64,000 nucleotides of DNA from contig NZ_SGWQ01000006.1 in assembly GCF_004216555.1 (NCBI RefSeq), forward strand, positions 1 through 64,000. The letters run 5' to 3'. The stretch is from Herbihabitans rhizosphaerae (GTDB lineage: Bacteria > Actinomycetota > Actinomycetes > Mycobacteriales > Pseudonocardiaceae). This document shows positions 53,325 to 60,977 of the stretch, piece by piece. A program made the position numbers and the translations under genes. The notes beneath the pieces were generated by a model that was not told where the DNA came from, searched no databases, and saw only the letters and a list, made by a program, of their open reading frames with translations. Each line of letters opens with the position of its first letter. The stretch's first letter is position 1.

Positions 53325-54416
53325 TCATCGGGTGAGGGTGCCGTAGTCGATTCCGCCGTGGCGCAGGGTGGGGAGCACCGGCCACTGGCGTTTCCAGGGC
53401 GCGAGTTCGGAGGAGGGCAGGATCTGGAGCCAGCGGGGATCGCGGCGGCTGGGGTCGGCGAGGGTCTTTTCCTTGACCATGGAGTCGTACTGATCCAGGG
53501 AATCTTCGAGGGTGTTGGCGTTGGGGACGATCTCGCGCCCGTAGAAGCGGGCGTGGTTGCGCACGCCGGGGATGCGGGACAGTTCGGGTTGCCAGTTGTC
53601 GGCGGACACGCCGTTCTCGGAGGAGACCCACACGCCGTCGGGTGTGTTGAGCACCAGGGAGTGGTTGCCGTCGGTGTGGCCGGGGGTCCAGAGCAGGCTG
53701 ACGCCGACGCCGAGTTCCACGTCGCCCTCGAACGCGGTGACGCGGTTGTCGGGGACGCCGTCCATGCCGCCGTCCACGTACCACGCCCACTGCATGGGGT
53801 GTGGCGATTCGAAGGTGCCGAGTTCCCTGCGGTGCACCAGAAGCCGGGCGTTGGGGAACAGCGGCTTTCGCGGTTCGCGCTCGCCCGGAATGGGGGTGTC
53901 ACTGCCCATGATCATGCGGACGTCCTGGACGTGCAGGTGGTCGAAGCTGACGTAGTCCACGTCCTCGGGGCGCAGTCCGCTGTCGGGAAGGACGGCGTCG
54001 GGGTCGCGGTAGTAGCGGGTGAACACCTTGTGGGACAGGAACTTTCCGACCATTCGCTCCAGTTGGGCGTAGAACGGCGCGGTGGCGCTGCCCGCGGCGA
54101 CGGTGGGCTCCCACACCAGCATCTTCCGGCGGCCGTCGAAGCCCTCGAACTGCACTACCAGCATGCGGTTGACGATGCTGACGAACGGGTTCGGGCCGAT
54201 GGCCGCACCGTGGAAGGCGAACTTCGTGGGGTAGGGCGCCGCGGCGATGTCGAAGCTGCGCACCCCGGTGACCTGCCCCTGCCGGGTGAAGCGCTTCTTG
54301 TACCGGACCGCGGCCTCACGCACGGCGGTCAGCCGTGCCCCCCGGGGCCAGATGTCGTGCACCCCCTCGAACTCGGGGATCGGTCGCAGGGCGGTCGCGG
54401 TCCGGGTAGTGGCCAT
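53325..54416 (-). CDS. MBL-fold-like hydrolase with altered metal motif
   Basis: A 363-residue protein that resembles the metallo-beta-lactamase superfamily: VDYVSFDHLHVQDVR at the place of the first metal motif, WTPGHTDGNHSLVL (His247) for the next, and beta-rich surroundings. The canonical HxHxDH is here HLHVQD (160-165), so the Asp and last His positions are Gln and Asp. It may use one metal or be non-catalytic. A good AGAGGT ribosome site precedes the ATG. It belongs to the inserted island, with an SDR gene upstream on the same strand, so the two may act on one metabolite. Confidence 0.65.
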   Translation of the reverse strand: MATTRTATALRPIPEFEGVHDIWPRGARLTAVREAAVRYKKRFTRQGQVTGVRSFDIAAAPYPTKFAFHGAAIGPNPFVSIVNRMLVVQFEGFDGRRKMLVWEPTVAAGSATAPFYAQLERMVGKFLSHKVFTRYYRDPDAVLPDSGLRPEDVDYVSFDHLHVQDVRMIMGSDTPIPGEREPRKPLFPNARLLVHRRELGTFESPHPMQWAWYVDGGMDGVPDNRVTAFEGDVELGVGVSLLWTPGHTDGNHSLVLNTPDGVWVSSENGVSADNWQPELSRIPGVRNHARFYGREIVPNANTLEDSLDQYDSMVKEKTLADPSRRDPRWLQILPSSELAPWKRQWPVLPTLRHGGIDYGTLTR

Positions 54417-54434
54417 CGGCTTGACCTCTCGTCG

Positions 54435-55229
54435 TCAGGATCGTCGGAGTTGATCAGGGACCACCAGGCGGTAGAGCAGGTCGCGCAGCGGGTCCGGGAG
54501 GAGCGCGGCCAGGCGGGGGACGACACCGATGTGTTTGGGCACGAACACCTCGAACCGGGGGCGCAGGATGACGCGCAGCACCGCGGCCGCGACGTCCTCG
54601 GGCCGCAGCAGCCGCACCGGGCCGGTGCTGGTGCCCACGGCCAAGGCGGTGTCCACGACGCCCGGCAGCACCATGGACACGTCGACGCCGCTGCCGCGCA
54701 GTTCGGCGCGGACCGCGGAGCAGTACCCGTACACGGCGTGCTTGGTGGCGGTGTAGGTCGCCTCGCCCGCAGGGGCGAGCTTGCTCGCGGCGGAGGCGAT
54801 GGTGACGACGTGACCCTGCCCGCGGCGGCGCATCGCGGGGATGGCGAGCTTCATCCCGTGCAGCACGCCGTGCAGGTTCACCGTGATCTGCCGCGCGGCC
54901 TCCTCCGCGGGCTCGTCGGCGAACGGTCCGACCCACATGACCCCGGCGTTGTTGACCAGCACGTCCACCGGCCCGAATGCGGCTTCGGCACCGTGGAGGA
55001 ACTCGGCGAAGTCCCGGGCGTAGGTCACGTCCAGGGAAAGGCCGCCGACGCGCGCTCCGGTCTGTTCGCTGATCTCGTGTGCCGCGCGCTCGGCCGCCGC
55101 GCCGTCGAGATCGCCGATCAGCACGTCGGCGCCCGCGCGAGCCAGCGAGAAGGCGATCGCGCGGCCGATGCCCTGGCCGCCGCCGGTCACGGCGACCACT
55201 TTTCCGGTCAGCGGCCGGTTGGTCGGCAT
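54435..55229 (-). CDS. SDR family oxidoreductase
   Basis: A 264-residue short-chain dehydrogenase. TGGGQGIGRAIA binds the cofactor, with an acidic residue after the second strand (IGDLDG) favouring NAD; NNAG, Ser in VVTIASAASKLAPA and the Y-x-x-x-K in ATYTATKHAVYG are intact. A C-terminal extension, GVVPRLAALLPDPLRDLLYR, resembles long-chain SDRs acting on lipophilic substrates. ATG 55229 has GAGAGG at a good distance. It is divergent from TetR across two operators and is followed by the MBL-like gene. Confidence 0.9.
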   Translation of the reverse strand: MPTNRPLTGKVVAVTGGGQGIGRAIAFSLARAGADVLIGDLDGAAAERAAHEISEQTGARVGGLSLDVTYARDFAEFLHGAEAAFGPVDVLVNNAGVMWVGPFADEPAEEAARQITVNLHGVLHGMKLAIPAMRRRGQGHVVTIASAASKLAPAGEATYTATKHAVYGYCSAVRAELRGSGVDVSMVLPGVVDTALAVGTSTGPVRLLRPEDVAAAVLRVILRPRFEVFVPKHIGVVPRLAALLPDPLRDLLYRLVVPDQLRRS

Positions 55230-55243
55230 GTGCACCTCTCATG

Positions 55244-55261
55244 TGACACGCGATCGTGTCA
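55244..55261. promoter_or_regulatory. TetR operator 1 (island)
   Basis: TGACACGCGATCGTGTCA, a perfect inverted repeat with 7-bp arms and CGAT spacer, 14 bp upstream of the SDR ATG. Confidence 0.88.
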
Positions 55262-55268
55262 CTTCATC

Positions 55269-55286
55269 TGACACGGGAGCGTGTCA
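55269..55286. promoter_or_regulatory. TetR operator 2 (island)
   Basis: TGACACGGGAGCGTGTCA, same arms as operator 1 with a GGAG spacer, 25 bp centre to centre from it and 11 bp before the TetR start. Confidence 0.88.
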
Positions 55287-55297
55287 GAGGTGGTTGA

Positions 55298-55984
55298 ATG
55301 CCGTCAACACCAGCGGGAAGAGGGCGCACGACCATGACAAATCCCCGGTCCGGCGCACGTCGATACCGAGGAATGGACGCGGACCAACGGCGCGCGGACC
55401 GGCGGGCGCGGCTGCTGGAGGCAGGACTGGAACTGTTCGGCACCACCGGGTACGCGACGGCGTCGGTCAAGCAGGTGTGCCAGGCCGCGGGGCTGACCGA
55501 GCGGTACTTCTACGAGTCCTTCCGCGACCGGGAAGACCTGCTGACCTGCGTCTACAACGACCTGATCAGCCAGGTCCAGCAAGCCACCCTGGCCGCGCTG
55601 GGCACCTCGGAGTCGTCCGTGCGGGCGCTGGCGCGCACCGGCATCGACACCTTCGTCCGCACGCTGGCCGCCGACGGACGACGCGCGCGGGTGGTCTTCA
55701 TCGAGGTGGTCGGGGTCAGCCCAGCACTGGAACGGCGGCGGCGGGCCGTGATGCGCGAGTTCGCCCAGCTCATCACGGCGATCGGTCTGGCCCACGTCGG
55801 CGTGCCCACCAACAACCGGCTGGAGGTCGGGTCGATGTTCTTCGTCGGCGGGCTCACCGAGCTCATGGTCGACTGGACCCTGGGTGACAAGAAGAGCAGT
55901 CCCGATGAGCTCTCGGACGTCGCCGCCGCGATCCTGATGGCGGGCTTCGACCTTTTCCGCAGCGAGATTCCAGAAACCGTCTAG
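55298..55984 (+). CDS. TetR family transcriptional regulator (island)
   Basis: A 228-residue regulator with helix-turn-helix GYATASVKQVCQAAGLTERY and FYESFRDREDLLTCVY. The ligand domain, VVFIEVVGVSPALERRRRAV, is like TetRs that respond to lipids or steroids. ATG 55298 follows AGAGGTGG; an ATG 12 codons later is an alternative. Two TGACACGnnnnCGTGTCA operators lie between it and the divergent SDR gene, so it represses itself and the SDR-MBL pair. The right-hand island repeat begins 10 bp after its stop. Confidence 0.9.
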   Translation: MPSTPAGRGRTTMTNPRSGARRYRGMDADQRRADRRARLLEAGLELFGTTGYATASVKQVCQAAGLTERYFYESFRDREDLLTCVYNDLISQVQQATLAALGTSESSVRALARTGIDTFVRTLAADGRRARVVFIEVVGVSPALERRRRAVMREFAQLITAIGLAHVGVPTNNRLEVGSMFFVGGLTELMVDWTLGDKKSSPDELSDVAAAILMAGFDLFRSEIPETV

Positions 55985-55994
55985 CGCACAACCC

Positions 55995-56064
55995 ACCAGG
56001 CCCAACATCGAGAAGACGTTGGCGCGGTTGAAGAAGCGGGCCGAAGCTACGGCTTGACGGCCAG
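55995..56064 (+). repeat. Island-flanking direct repeat, right copy
   Basis: Encodes the last 18 codons of an SRPBCC protein ([18 protein letters not shown] and stop) with no gene body in front, directly touching the methyltransferase stop. It matches 51342-51410. Confidence 0.9.
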
Positions 56065-56865
56065 CACGCCGAACATCGTCACGGACAGGAAGAAGTCACC
56101 GCGCTCACCGGCGGCCGCCAGGTCCGCGACCAGGGTGTGCCGCTGCTCGTCGGTGATCCAGCCATTGTCCACCGCCGCCGCGCCGAGCATCTGGGTCAGC
56201 GGTCCGGCCGCGGCCTCCTGCGGTTGCACCAGTGCCTGCGATCCGATGTCGGTGACGGTCAGTCCGGCGGCGGTGAGCTGGCCGGGCAGCCGCCGTCCGG
56301 ACAGCGGATTCGACCTGTTCACGCCGATCATCCCGCTCACCACGACCTTGGCCACCTCGGGATCGCCCGGGTGCAGAATCGCGGTCGCCCAGTCGGAGTC
56401 GATCAGCACCACGCGCCCGCCCGGCCGGAGCACCCTGGCGAACTCGTCGGCCGCCCGCTGCGGCTCGTCGAGGTGCTGGAACACCCGCTCGCAGCGCAGC
56501 ACGTCCACGCTGGCGTCCTCGAACGGCAGCGCGTAGGCGTCACCGTCGACGAACCGCGCCACCGACCCGGCCTCGGCCGCCCGCTTCTCGGCCAGCGCGC
56601 GCATCGCCGGGTTCGGCTCGATCCCGAGCGCCTCGCCGTCGGTCCCGACCTCGGTGGCGAACCGTTGCGTGCACTCGCCGGTGCCGGACCCGACGTCCAC
56701 CACCCGCTCACCGGGGCGCACGGCCAGCCCGTCCATCGCCCAGTCACGCAGCCGCCGCACACCGTCCAACGCGGCCTGCATGTCCAGAATGAACGCCAGC
56801 CGCTCGGTGTCCTGCTCGCGGATCTCGTTGGCGTGGAAGGAAACCCGATCGGTACCACTGGTCAT
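56047..56865 (-). CDS. Class I SAM-dependent methyltransferase
   Basis: A 272-residue methyltransferase with Rossmann motif VVDVGSGTGECTQRFA (motif I), then GIEPNPAMRALAEKRA, DGDAYALPFEDASVDVLRCE and a LRPGGRVVLID post-motif III segment, as in UbiE/Coq5 or gamma-tocopherol-type small-molecule methyltransferases. The substrate is unknown. Its stop codon lies inside the right copy of the island repeat; pieces of its 3' end occur 4.6 kb away next to the SRPBCC gene. Confidence 0.9.
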   Translation of the reverse strand: MTSGTDRVSFHANEIREQDTERLAFILDMQAALDGVRRLRDWAMDGLAVRPGERVVDVGSGTGECTQRFATEVGTDGEALGIEPNPAMRALAEKRAAEAGSVARFVDGDAYALPFEDASVDVLRCERVFQHLDEPQRAADEFARVLRPGGRVVLIDSDWATAILHPGDPEVAKVVVSGMIGVNRSNPLSGRRLPGQLTAAGLTVTDIGSQALVQPQEAAAGPLTQMLGAAAVDNGWITDEQRHTLVADLAAAGERGDFFLSVTMFGVLAVKP

Positions 56866-56910
56866 GACACATCACCCCTGTGTGGAAGATCGCCCCGGTC
56901 GCGGTCGAGG

Positions 56911-57939
56911 TTACGGCAGCAACAGGTTCACATCGCCGAACTCGTGCCACAGGTAGCCCTCCGCGACCGCCTCGGCGTAGACCCGTTCCAACAGCCCGAA
57001 CCCGGCGACCGCGGCCAGCATGTCCAAATGAGACGCTCGCGGCTCGTGGAACCCGGTGAGCAGGCCGTCCACCGCGCGCACCCCGCGCTCCGGCGTGACC
57101 ACCAGCTCGGTCCAGCCGGACGCGGCGCGCACCACGCCGTCCTCGCCGGTCGCCGTCTCCAGCGCGCGCACCGCCGTGGTGCCGATCGCGATCACCCGAC
57201 CGCCGGCCGCGCGCGCCTGGTTGACCACCCGCGCGGTGTGCTCGGACACCGCGTACCGCTCCGGGTACGGGCGCTCGTGCGCCTCCGGTGAGGCGACGCC
57301 GGTGTGCAGCAGCAGCGGCGCGAACTCGACGCCGGCCGACACCAGCCGGGTGACCACCGCGTCGGTGAACGGGCGGGCCGCGCTGGGCATCTCGGCGCTG
57401 CCCGGGGTCGTGGCGAACACGCTCTGGTAGAACGACAGCGGCCACGGCCGGCGCACGTAGCCGTACCGGATCGGCGAGCCGAAGTGCCGCAGGAACGACC
57501 GCACGCCGAGCACCGTTCCGGTGTCCACGTCGGCCTCCCACAGCCGGCCGGTCGAGAACGGCTCGCGCAGCGTGACCGAGCCGCCGCCGGGCAGCGGGTA
57601 GCGGTCGCCGGCCATGCCCTCGACGTACTGGGCGGTGGCCTTGCCGTCGGACCGTCGCAGCTCGATCAGCCACCGGCCGTGCGCGAGCTCGGTGGAGAAG
57701 TGCACCACCAGCCCGCTGCCCACGACTCCGACCGCGGCGGGCAGGGTCGCCGAGGTGTTGACCACCAGCACGTCGCCGGGTTTCAGCAGGCTCGGCAGCT
57801 CGGTGAACCGGTGGTGGCTCACCCGTCCGGTCGCCGCCGAGCCGGCCAGCAGCCGCACGCCGTCCCGCTCCAGCCCGCGCGCCTCCGGTGGCGCGGGCGC
57901 CTCCAGTTCGGCGGGCAGGGTGAATTCCAGTGTCTTCAT
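56911..57939 (-). CDS. queA: S-adenosylmethionine:tRNA ribosyltransferase-isomerase-like protein (divergent QueA)
   Basis: A 342-residue protein of the QueA family, which adds epoxycyclopentanediol from SAM to preQ1 in tRNA. Recognisable elements are LKPGDVLVVNTSATLPAAV, SFYQSVFATTPGSAEMPSAA, GTTAVRALETATG and the C-terminal FHEPRASHLDMLAA. Several canonical residues differ: the usual TAGLHFT reads SAARPFT, and NFHLPxSTLLML reads GFHEPRASHLDML. No other queuosine gene is in the window. It is last in an SDR-VOC-queA operon, overlapping the VOC gene by 4 bp. The true reaction may differ. Confidence 0.8.
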   Translation of the reverse strand: MKTLEFTLPAELEAPAPPEARGLERDGVRLLAGSAATGRVSHHRFTELPSLLKPGDVLVVNTSATLPAAVGVVGSGLVVHFSTELAHGRWLIELRRSDGKATAQYVEGMAGDRYPLPGGGSVTLREPFSTGRLWEADVDTGTVLGVRSFLRHFGSPIRYGYVRRPWPLSFYQSVFATTPGSAEMPSAARPFTDAVVTRLVSAGVEFAPLLLHTGVASPEAHERPYPERYAVSEHTARVVNQARAAGGRVIAIGTTAVRALETATGEDGVVRAASGWTELVVTPERGVRAVDGLLTGFHEPRASHLDMLAAVAGFGLLERVYAEAVAEGYLWHEFGDVNLLLP

Positions 57940-58310
57940 GATTCGCTCCAGACCATCACGTGCGCGCCGGCGGGGCCGCCGCGCAGTTCGAATCCGTAGT
58001 GGCCGCGCGGGTAGGTGTGCGGCCGGTGCACGATGTCCTCATCGGACGGGCTCCAGCGGATGAACAGCTCGTCGACCTCGCGGACGCTGGACAGCTCGAA
58101 GGCAAGCGGCACAACGGTTTCCGGCTGTGATCCCATCTGGGGCGAGACGAACTCCAGGTAGGCGCCGTCGGCAACGCGCAGCACCGCGCCGTGCTCGCCG
58201 TCGCGCCGCCATTCGTCCACTTGCGACAGTCCGATGTGGTCGGTGAAGTACCGAACCGCACTGTCCACATCGGACACCTGGTACGGCAGCCAGAGCGCGT
58301 TCGGGCTCAT
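57936..58310 (-). CDS. VOC family (glyoxalase/bleomycin-resistance-like) protein
   Basis: A 124-residue vicinal oxygen chelate protein, starting MSPNALWLPYQVSDVDSAVR, with YLEFVSPQMGSQ, VPLAFELSSVREVDELF and YGFELRGGPAGAHVMVW as its paired beta-alpha-beta modules. Metal ligands cannot be placed with confidence. It overlaps the SDR gene upstream and the queA-like gene downstream by 4 bp each, so it is translated as part of a three-gene operon. Confidence 0.85.
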   Translation of the reverse strand: MSPNALWLPYQVSDVDSAVRYFTDHIGLSQVDEWRRDGEHGAVLRVADGAYLEFVSPQMGSQPETVVPLAFELSSVREVDELFIRWSPSDEDIVHRPHTYPRGHYGFELRGGPAGAHVMVWSES

Positions 58311-58993
58311 GGCGCGACCAACAGATCGGCCAGCCGCACCCGGCCGGACACCGGCTTGTCGGCGAGCAGTCGCAGGAACGCCGGCAGCACGGTCTCCGGC
58401 AGCGGCCGGTCGGAGATGTCCTCGCCGGGGAAGGCGTCCTGGTGCATCCGGGTGCGCAGGTCGCCCGGGTCCACCCACCAGACCCGCACGCCGGGCTCCT
58501 CGGCGGACAGCACGTTGCTGGCCTGCTCCAGCGCCGCCTTGGCCGAGCCGTATCCGCCCCAGCCCTCGTACGGCTCGCGCGCCGCGTCGGAGGTGATGTT
58601 GACCAGCGCGCCGGACCGCTCGCGCAGGCCGGGCAGCACCAGCTGGGTGAGCGCGAGCGGGGCGAGCACGTTCGCCTCGTACACATCGCGCAGCACGTCC
58701 AGCGGGTACTGGGCCAGCGACGGCTGCGGGCTCGGGCCGAGGATGCCGGCGTTGTTCACCAGCAGGTCGGCTCCGCCGAGCCGGTCGGCGGCCTCGACGA
58801 GCGCGAACCGGTGCGCGGCGACCGTCACGTCGCCCTGGACCGTGGTCACCTCGCCGTCGATGGTGGCCGCCGCGGCGTTCAACGCGGCGCCGTCCCGCCC
58901 GTCCACGACGAGCTTCCACCCGGCTTCGCCCAACCCGGCGGCCAGAGCGAGTCCGAGCCCCCGGGACGCCCCGGTGATGATCGCGACCGACAT
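58307..58993 (-). CDS. SDR family oxidoreductase
   Basis: A 228-residue short-chain dehydrogenase with TGASRGLGLALAAGL, NNAGILG, Ser in ITSDAAREPY and the Y-x-x-x-K in GYGSAKAALEQ. First gene of the SDR-VOC-queA-like operon. The ATG follows GGAGGTTTG. The substrate is unknown. Confidence 0.9.
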   Translation of the reverse strand: MSVAIITGASRGLGLALAAGLGEAGWKLVVDGRDGAALNAAAATIDGEVTTVQGDVTVAAHRFALVEAADRLGGADLLVNNAGILGPSPQPSLAQYPLDVLRDVYEANVLAPLALTQLVLPGLRERSGALVNITSDAAREPYEGWGGYGSAKAALEQASNVLSAEEPGVRVWWVDPGDLRTRMHQDAFPGEDISDRPLPETVLPAFLRLLADKPVSGRVRLADLLVAP

Positions 58994-59116
58994 GGCAAAC
59001 CTCCTGATTACTTGATGTATGCCACGACGCTATGCCGGCACGGCGTCCCCGCCATCGGGCTCGAGGCGCGATCGACCTACGACCTTCGACCTACGCCGCA
59101 CGACGCGGTGCGAACG

Positions 59117-59202
59117 CGCGAGTCCCGCGCTCAGACACGGTGAGTCCCGCGCTCAGGCACGCCCGAACGCGGGACTCGCTGGTGCAGGGCGCGGGACTCG
59201 CG
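59117..59202. repeat. Paired inverted array of the GCGGGACTCGCG-type repeat
   Basis: Four units, two in each direction. The outer arms CGCGAGTCCCGCGC (59117-59130) and 59189-59202 are perfectly complementary over 14 bp, with a second related pair inside, as at 27835-27921. It ends 19 bp before the histidine kinase GTG. Confidence 0.85.
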
Positions 59203-59221
59203 GGCGGGTACCGTCCACGGT

Positions 59222-60352
59222 GTGGAACGGTTCGGGCGGGACGAGCTGCGCGAGATCAGTGCCGCGGTACTCGCGGTCACCGCGCACCTGTCCGTGCGCG
59301 ACGTGCTGCGCACGATCCTGGTGTCCGCGCGCCGGCTGCTGGACGCGCGCTACGCCGCACTCGGGGTGCCCGACGAACAGGGCTCGTTCCAGGAATTCCT
59401 GGCCGACGGGATCTCCGACGAACAGTGGGAGGCGATCGGCCCGGTCCCCCGCCAGCACGGCCTGCTCGGCGTGATGCTGTCCGACCCCAACCCGGTGCGC
59501 CTGGACGACATCCGGGCGCACCCCCAGTTCGGGTGGTGGCCGGACGCGCACCCGGTGCTCGCCGACTTCCTCGGCATGCCGATCGTGGACGGCGAGGAGA
59601 TCCTCGGCGAGATCTTCCTGGCCAACAAGCGCACCCCGGGCGGGTTCACCGAGGACGACCAGGAGCTGCTCCGGCTGCTCGCGTCGCACGCGGCGATCGC
59701 CCTGGTCAACGCGCGGCTCTACGAGCGCAGCCGGGAACTGTCCATCGTTGAGGAACGCACCAGGATCGCCCGCGAACTGCACGACGCCGTGACCCAGAAG
59801 CTGTTCAGCCTGCGCCTGACCGCCGACGCGGCCGCCCAACTGGTGGCGCAGGACCCGGAGCGGGCCGTCGCCGAACTGGAGAACGTGCGCACGCTGGCCG
59901 CCGAGGCGTCCGCCGAACTGCGCTCGGTGGTGATCGGCATGCGGTCCGCGGATCTCGCCGGCGACGGGCTGGACGTGGCGCTGCGCAAGCAGGTCGAGCT
60001 GCTGGACCGGGTGCACGACGCGACGATCACCTTCACCGCGGGCACGGTCTGCCGGCTGTCCCCGGTACAGGAGGCGGCCGCCTACCGGATCGCCCAGGAG
60101 GCGTTGCACAACGCGCTGCGGCACGCCGACGCCGCCACCGTCCACGTGCGACTGTCCACAGTGGACAGCAAGTTCACCCTGGAGATCGCCGACGACGGGA
60201 CCGGGTTCGACCCGGCCAAGGCCGAGGAGTCCGCGCGCCGGCTCGGCATCTCCTCCATGCGCGAGCGCGCGCGAACCGCGGGCGGCAAGCTGGCCGTCGC
60301 GTCCACCCCGGGCGAGGGCACCACGGTGCGGCTGGAGGTGCACTGTGGATAA
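59222..60352 (+). CDS. GAF-domain sensor histidine kinase
   Basis: A 376-residue cytosolic kinase. One GAF domain (about 17-165, similar to DevS/DosT-type GAF domains, DARYAALGVPDEQGSFQEFL) is followed by a HisKA_3 domain with phospho-acceptor His187 in RIARELHDAV. A HATPase_c domain follows, with N-box YRIAQEALHNALRHA and G-box DDGTGFD. It autophosphorylates and passes phosphate to the response regulator whose start overlaps its stop by 8 bp. The GAF ligand is unknown, and haem binding is not evident. A GTCCACAGTGGAC palindrome lies at 60154-60166. Confidence 0.93.
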   Translation: MERFGRDELREISAAVLAVTAHLSVRDVLRTILVSARRLLDARYAALGVPDEQGSFQEFLADGISDEQWEAIGPVPRQHGLLGVMLSDPNPVRLDDIRAHPQFGWWPDAHPVLADFLGMPIVDGEEILGEIFLANKRTPGGFTEDDQELLRLLASHAAIALVNARLYERSRELSIVEERTRIARELHDAVTQKLFSLRLTADAAAQLVAQDPERAVAELENVRTLAAEASAELRSVVIGMRSADLAGDGLDVALRKQVELLDRVHDATITFTAGTVCRLSPVQEAAAYRIAQEALHNALRHADAATVHVRLSTVDSKFTLEIADDGTGFDPAKAEESARRLGISSMRERARTAGGKLAVASTPGEGTTVRLEVHCG

Positions 60353-60977
60353 CAACATCAAGGTGCTCGTCGTGGACGACCATCCCGTTGTGCGACAAGG
60401 GCTTCGCACGTTCCTGGACCTGCAGCCGGACATCACCGTGGTCGGCGAGGCCGGCGACGGATCGTCGTGTGTGGAGGCGACCGAGCGGCTGCGCCCGGAC
60501 GTCGTGCTGCTGGACCTGATGATGCCCGGCGTGGACGGCGTGACCGCGCTCCGCGAACTCCGCGAACGGCGGATCAGTACCAAGGTCCTGGTGATCACCA
60601 GCTACACCGACCCGGCCGCCGTGCTCCCCGCGATGCGGGCCGGCGCGGCCGGTTACGTCTACAAGGACGTCGACCCGCCGGCACTCGCCGCGGCGATCCG
60701 ATCCGTGCACGCCGGGCACGTACTGATGCACCCCGACGTGCTCAGCGCGCTGGCCGCCGGCGAGCCGACACCGCCCGCCGCACGCCTGACCGCGCGGGAG
60801 ACCGAGGTGCTGGGGATCCTGGCCCGCGGCCGGTCCAACCGCGAGATCGCCCGCGCGCTGAACCTGTCGGAGAAGACCGTGAAGACGCACGTGAGTGCGA
60901 TCCTGACCAAGCTGGATCTATCCGATCGCACACAGGCCGCACTGTTCGCGGTGCGCAATGGTTTGGTCGACACCTGA
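60345..60977 (+). CDS. NarL/LuxR-type response regulator
   Basis: A 210-residue regulator. The receiver domain has acidic Asp11/Asp12, phospho-acceptor Asp57 in VVLLDLMMPG, Thr/Ser in VLVITSYTD and Lys in YVYKDVDP. The C-terminal LuxR helix-turn-helix is LTARETEVLGILARGRSNRE followed by LNLSEKTVKTHVSAIL. The partner of the overlapping sensor kinase gene. Targets are unknown. It converges with the SARP gene, with no gap. Confidence 0.95.
   Translation: MDNNIKVLVVDDHPVVRQGLRTFLDLQPDITVVGEAGDGSSCVEATERLRPDVVLLDLMMPGVDGVTALRELRERRISTKVLVITSYTDPAAVLPAMRAGAAGYVYKDVDPPALAAAIRSVHAGHVLMHPDVLSALAAGEPTPPAARLTARETEVLGILARGRSNREIARALNLSEKTVKTHVSAILTKLDLSDRTQAALFAVRNGLVDT

Noticed and set aside
53298-55271. 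657-codon plus-strand frame opposite the MBL-like and SDR genes
   Set aside because: Spans two well-supported minus-strand genes and has no recognisable domain.
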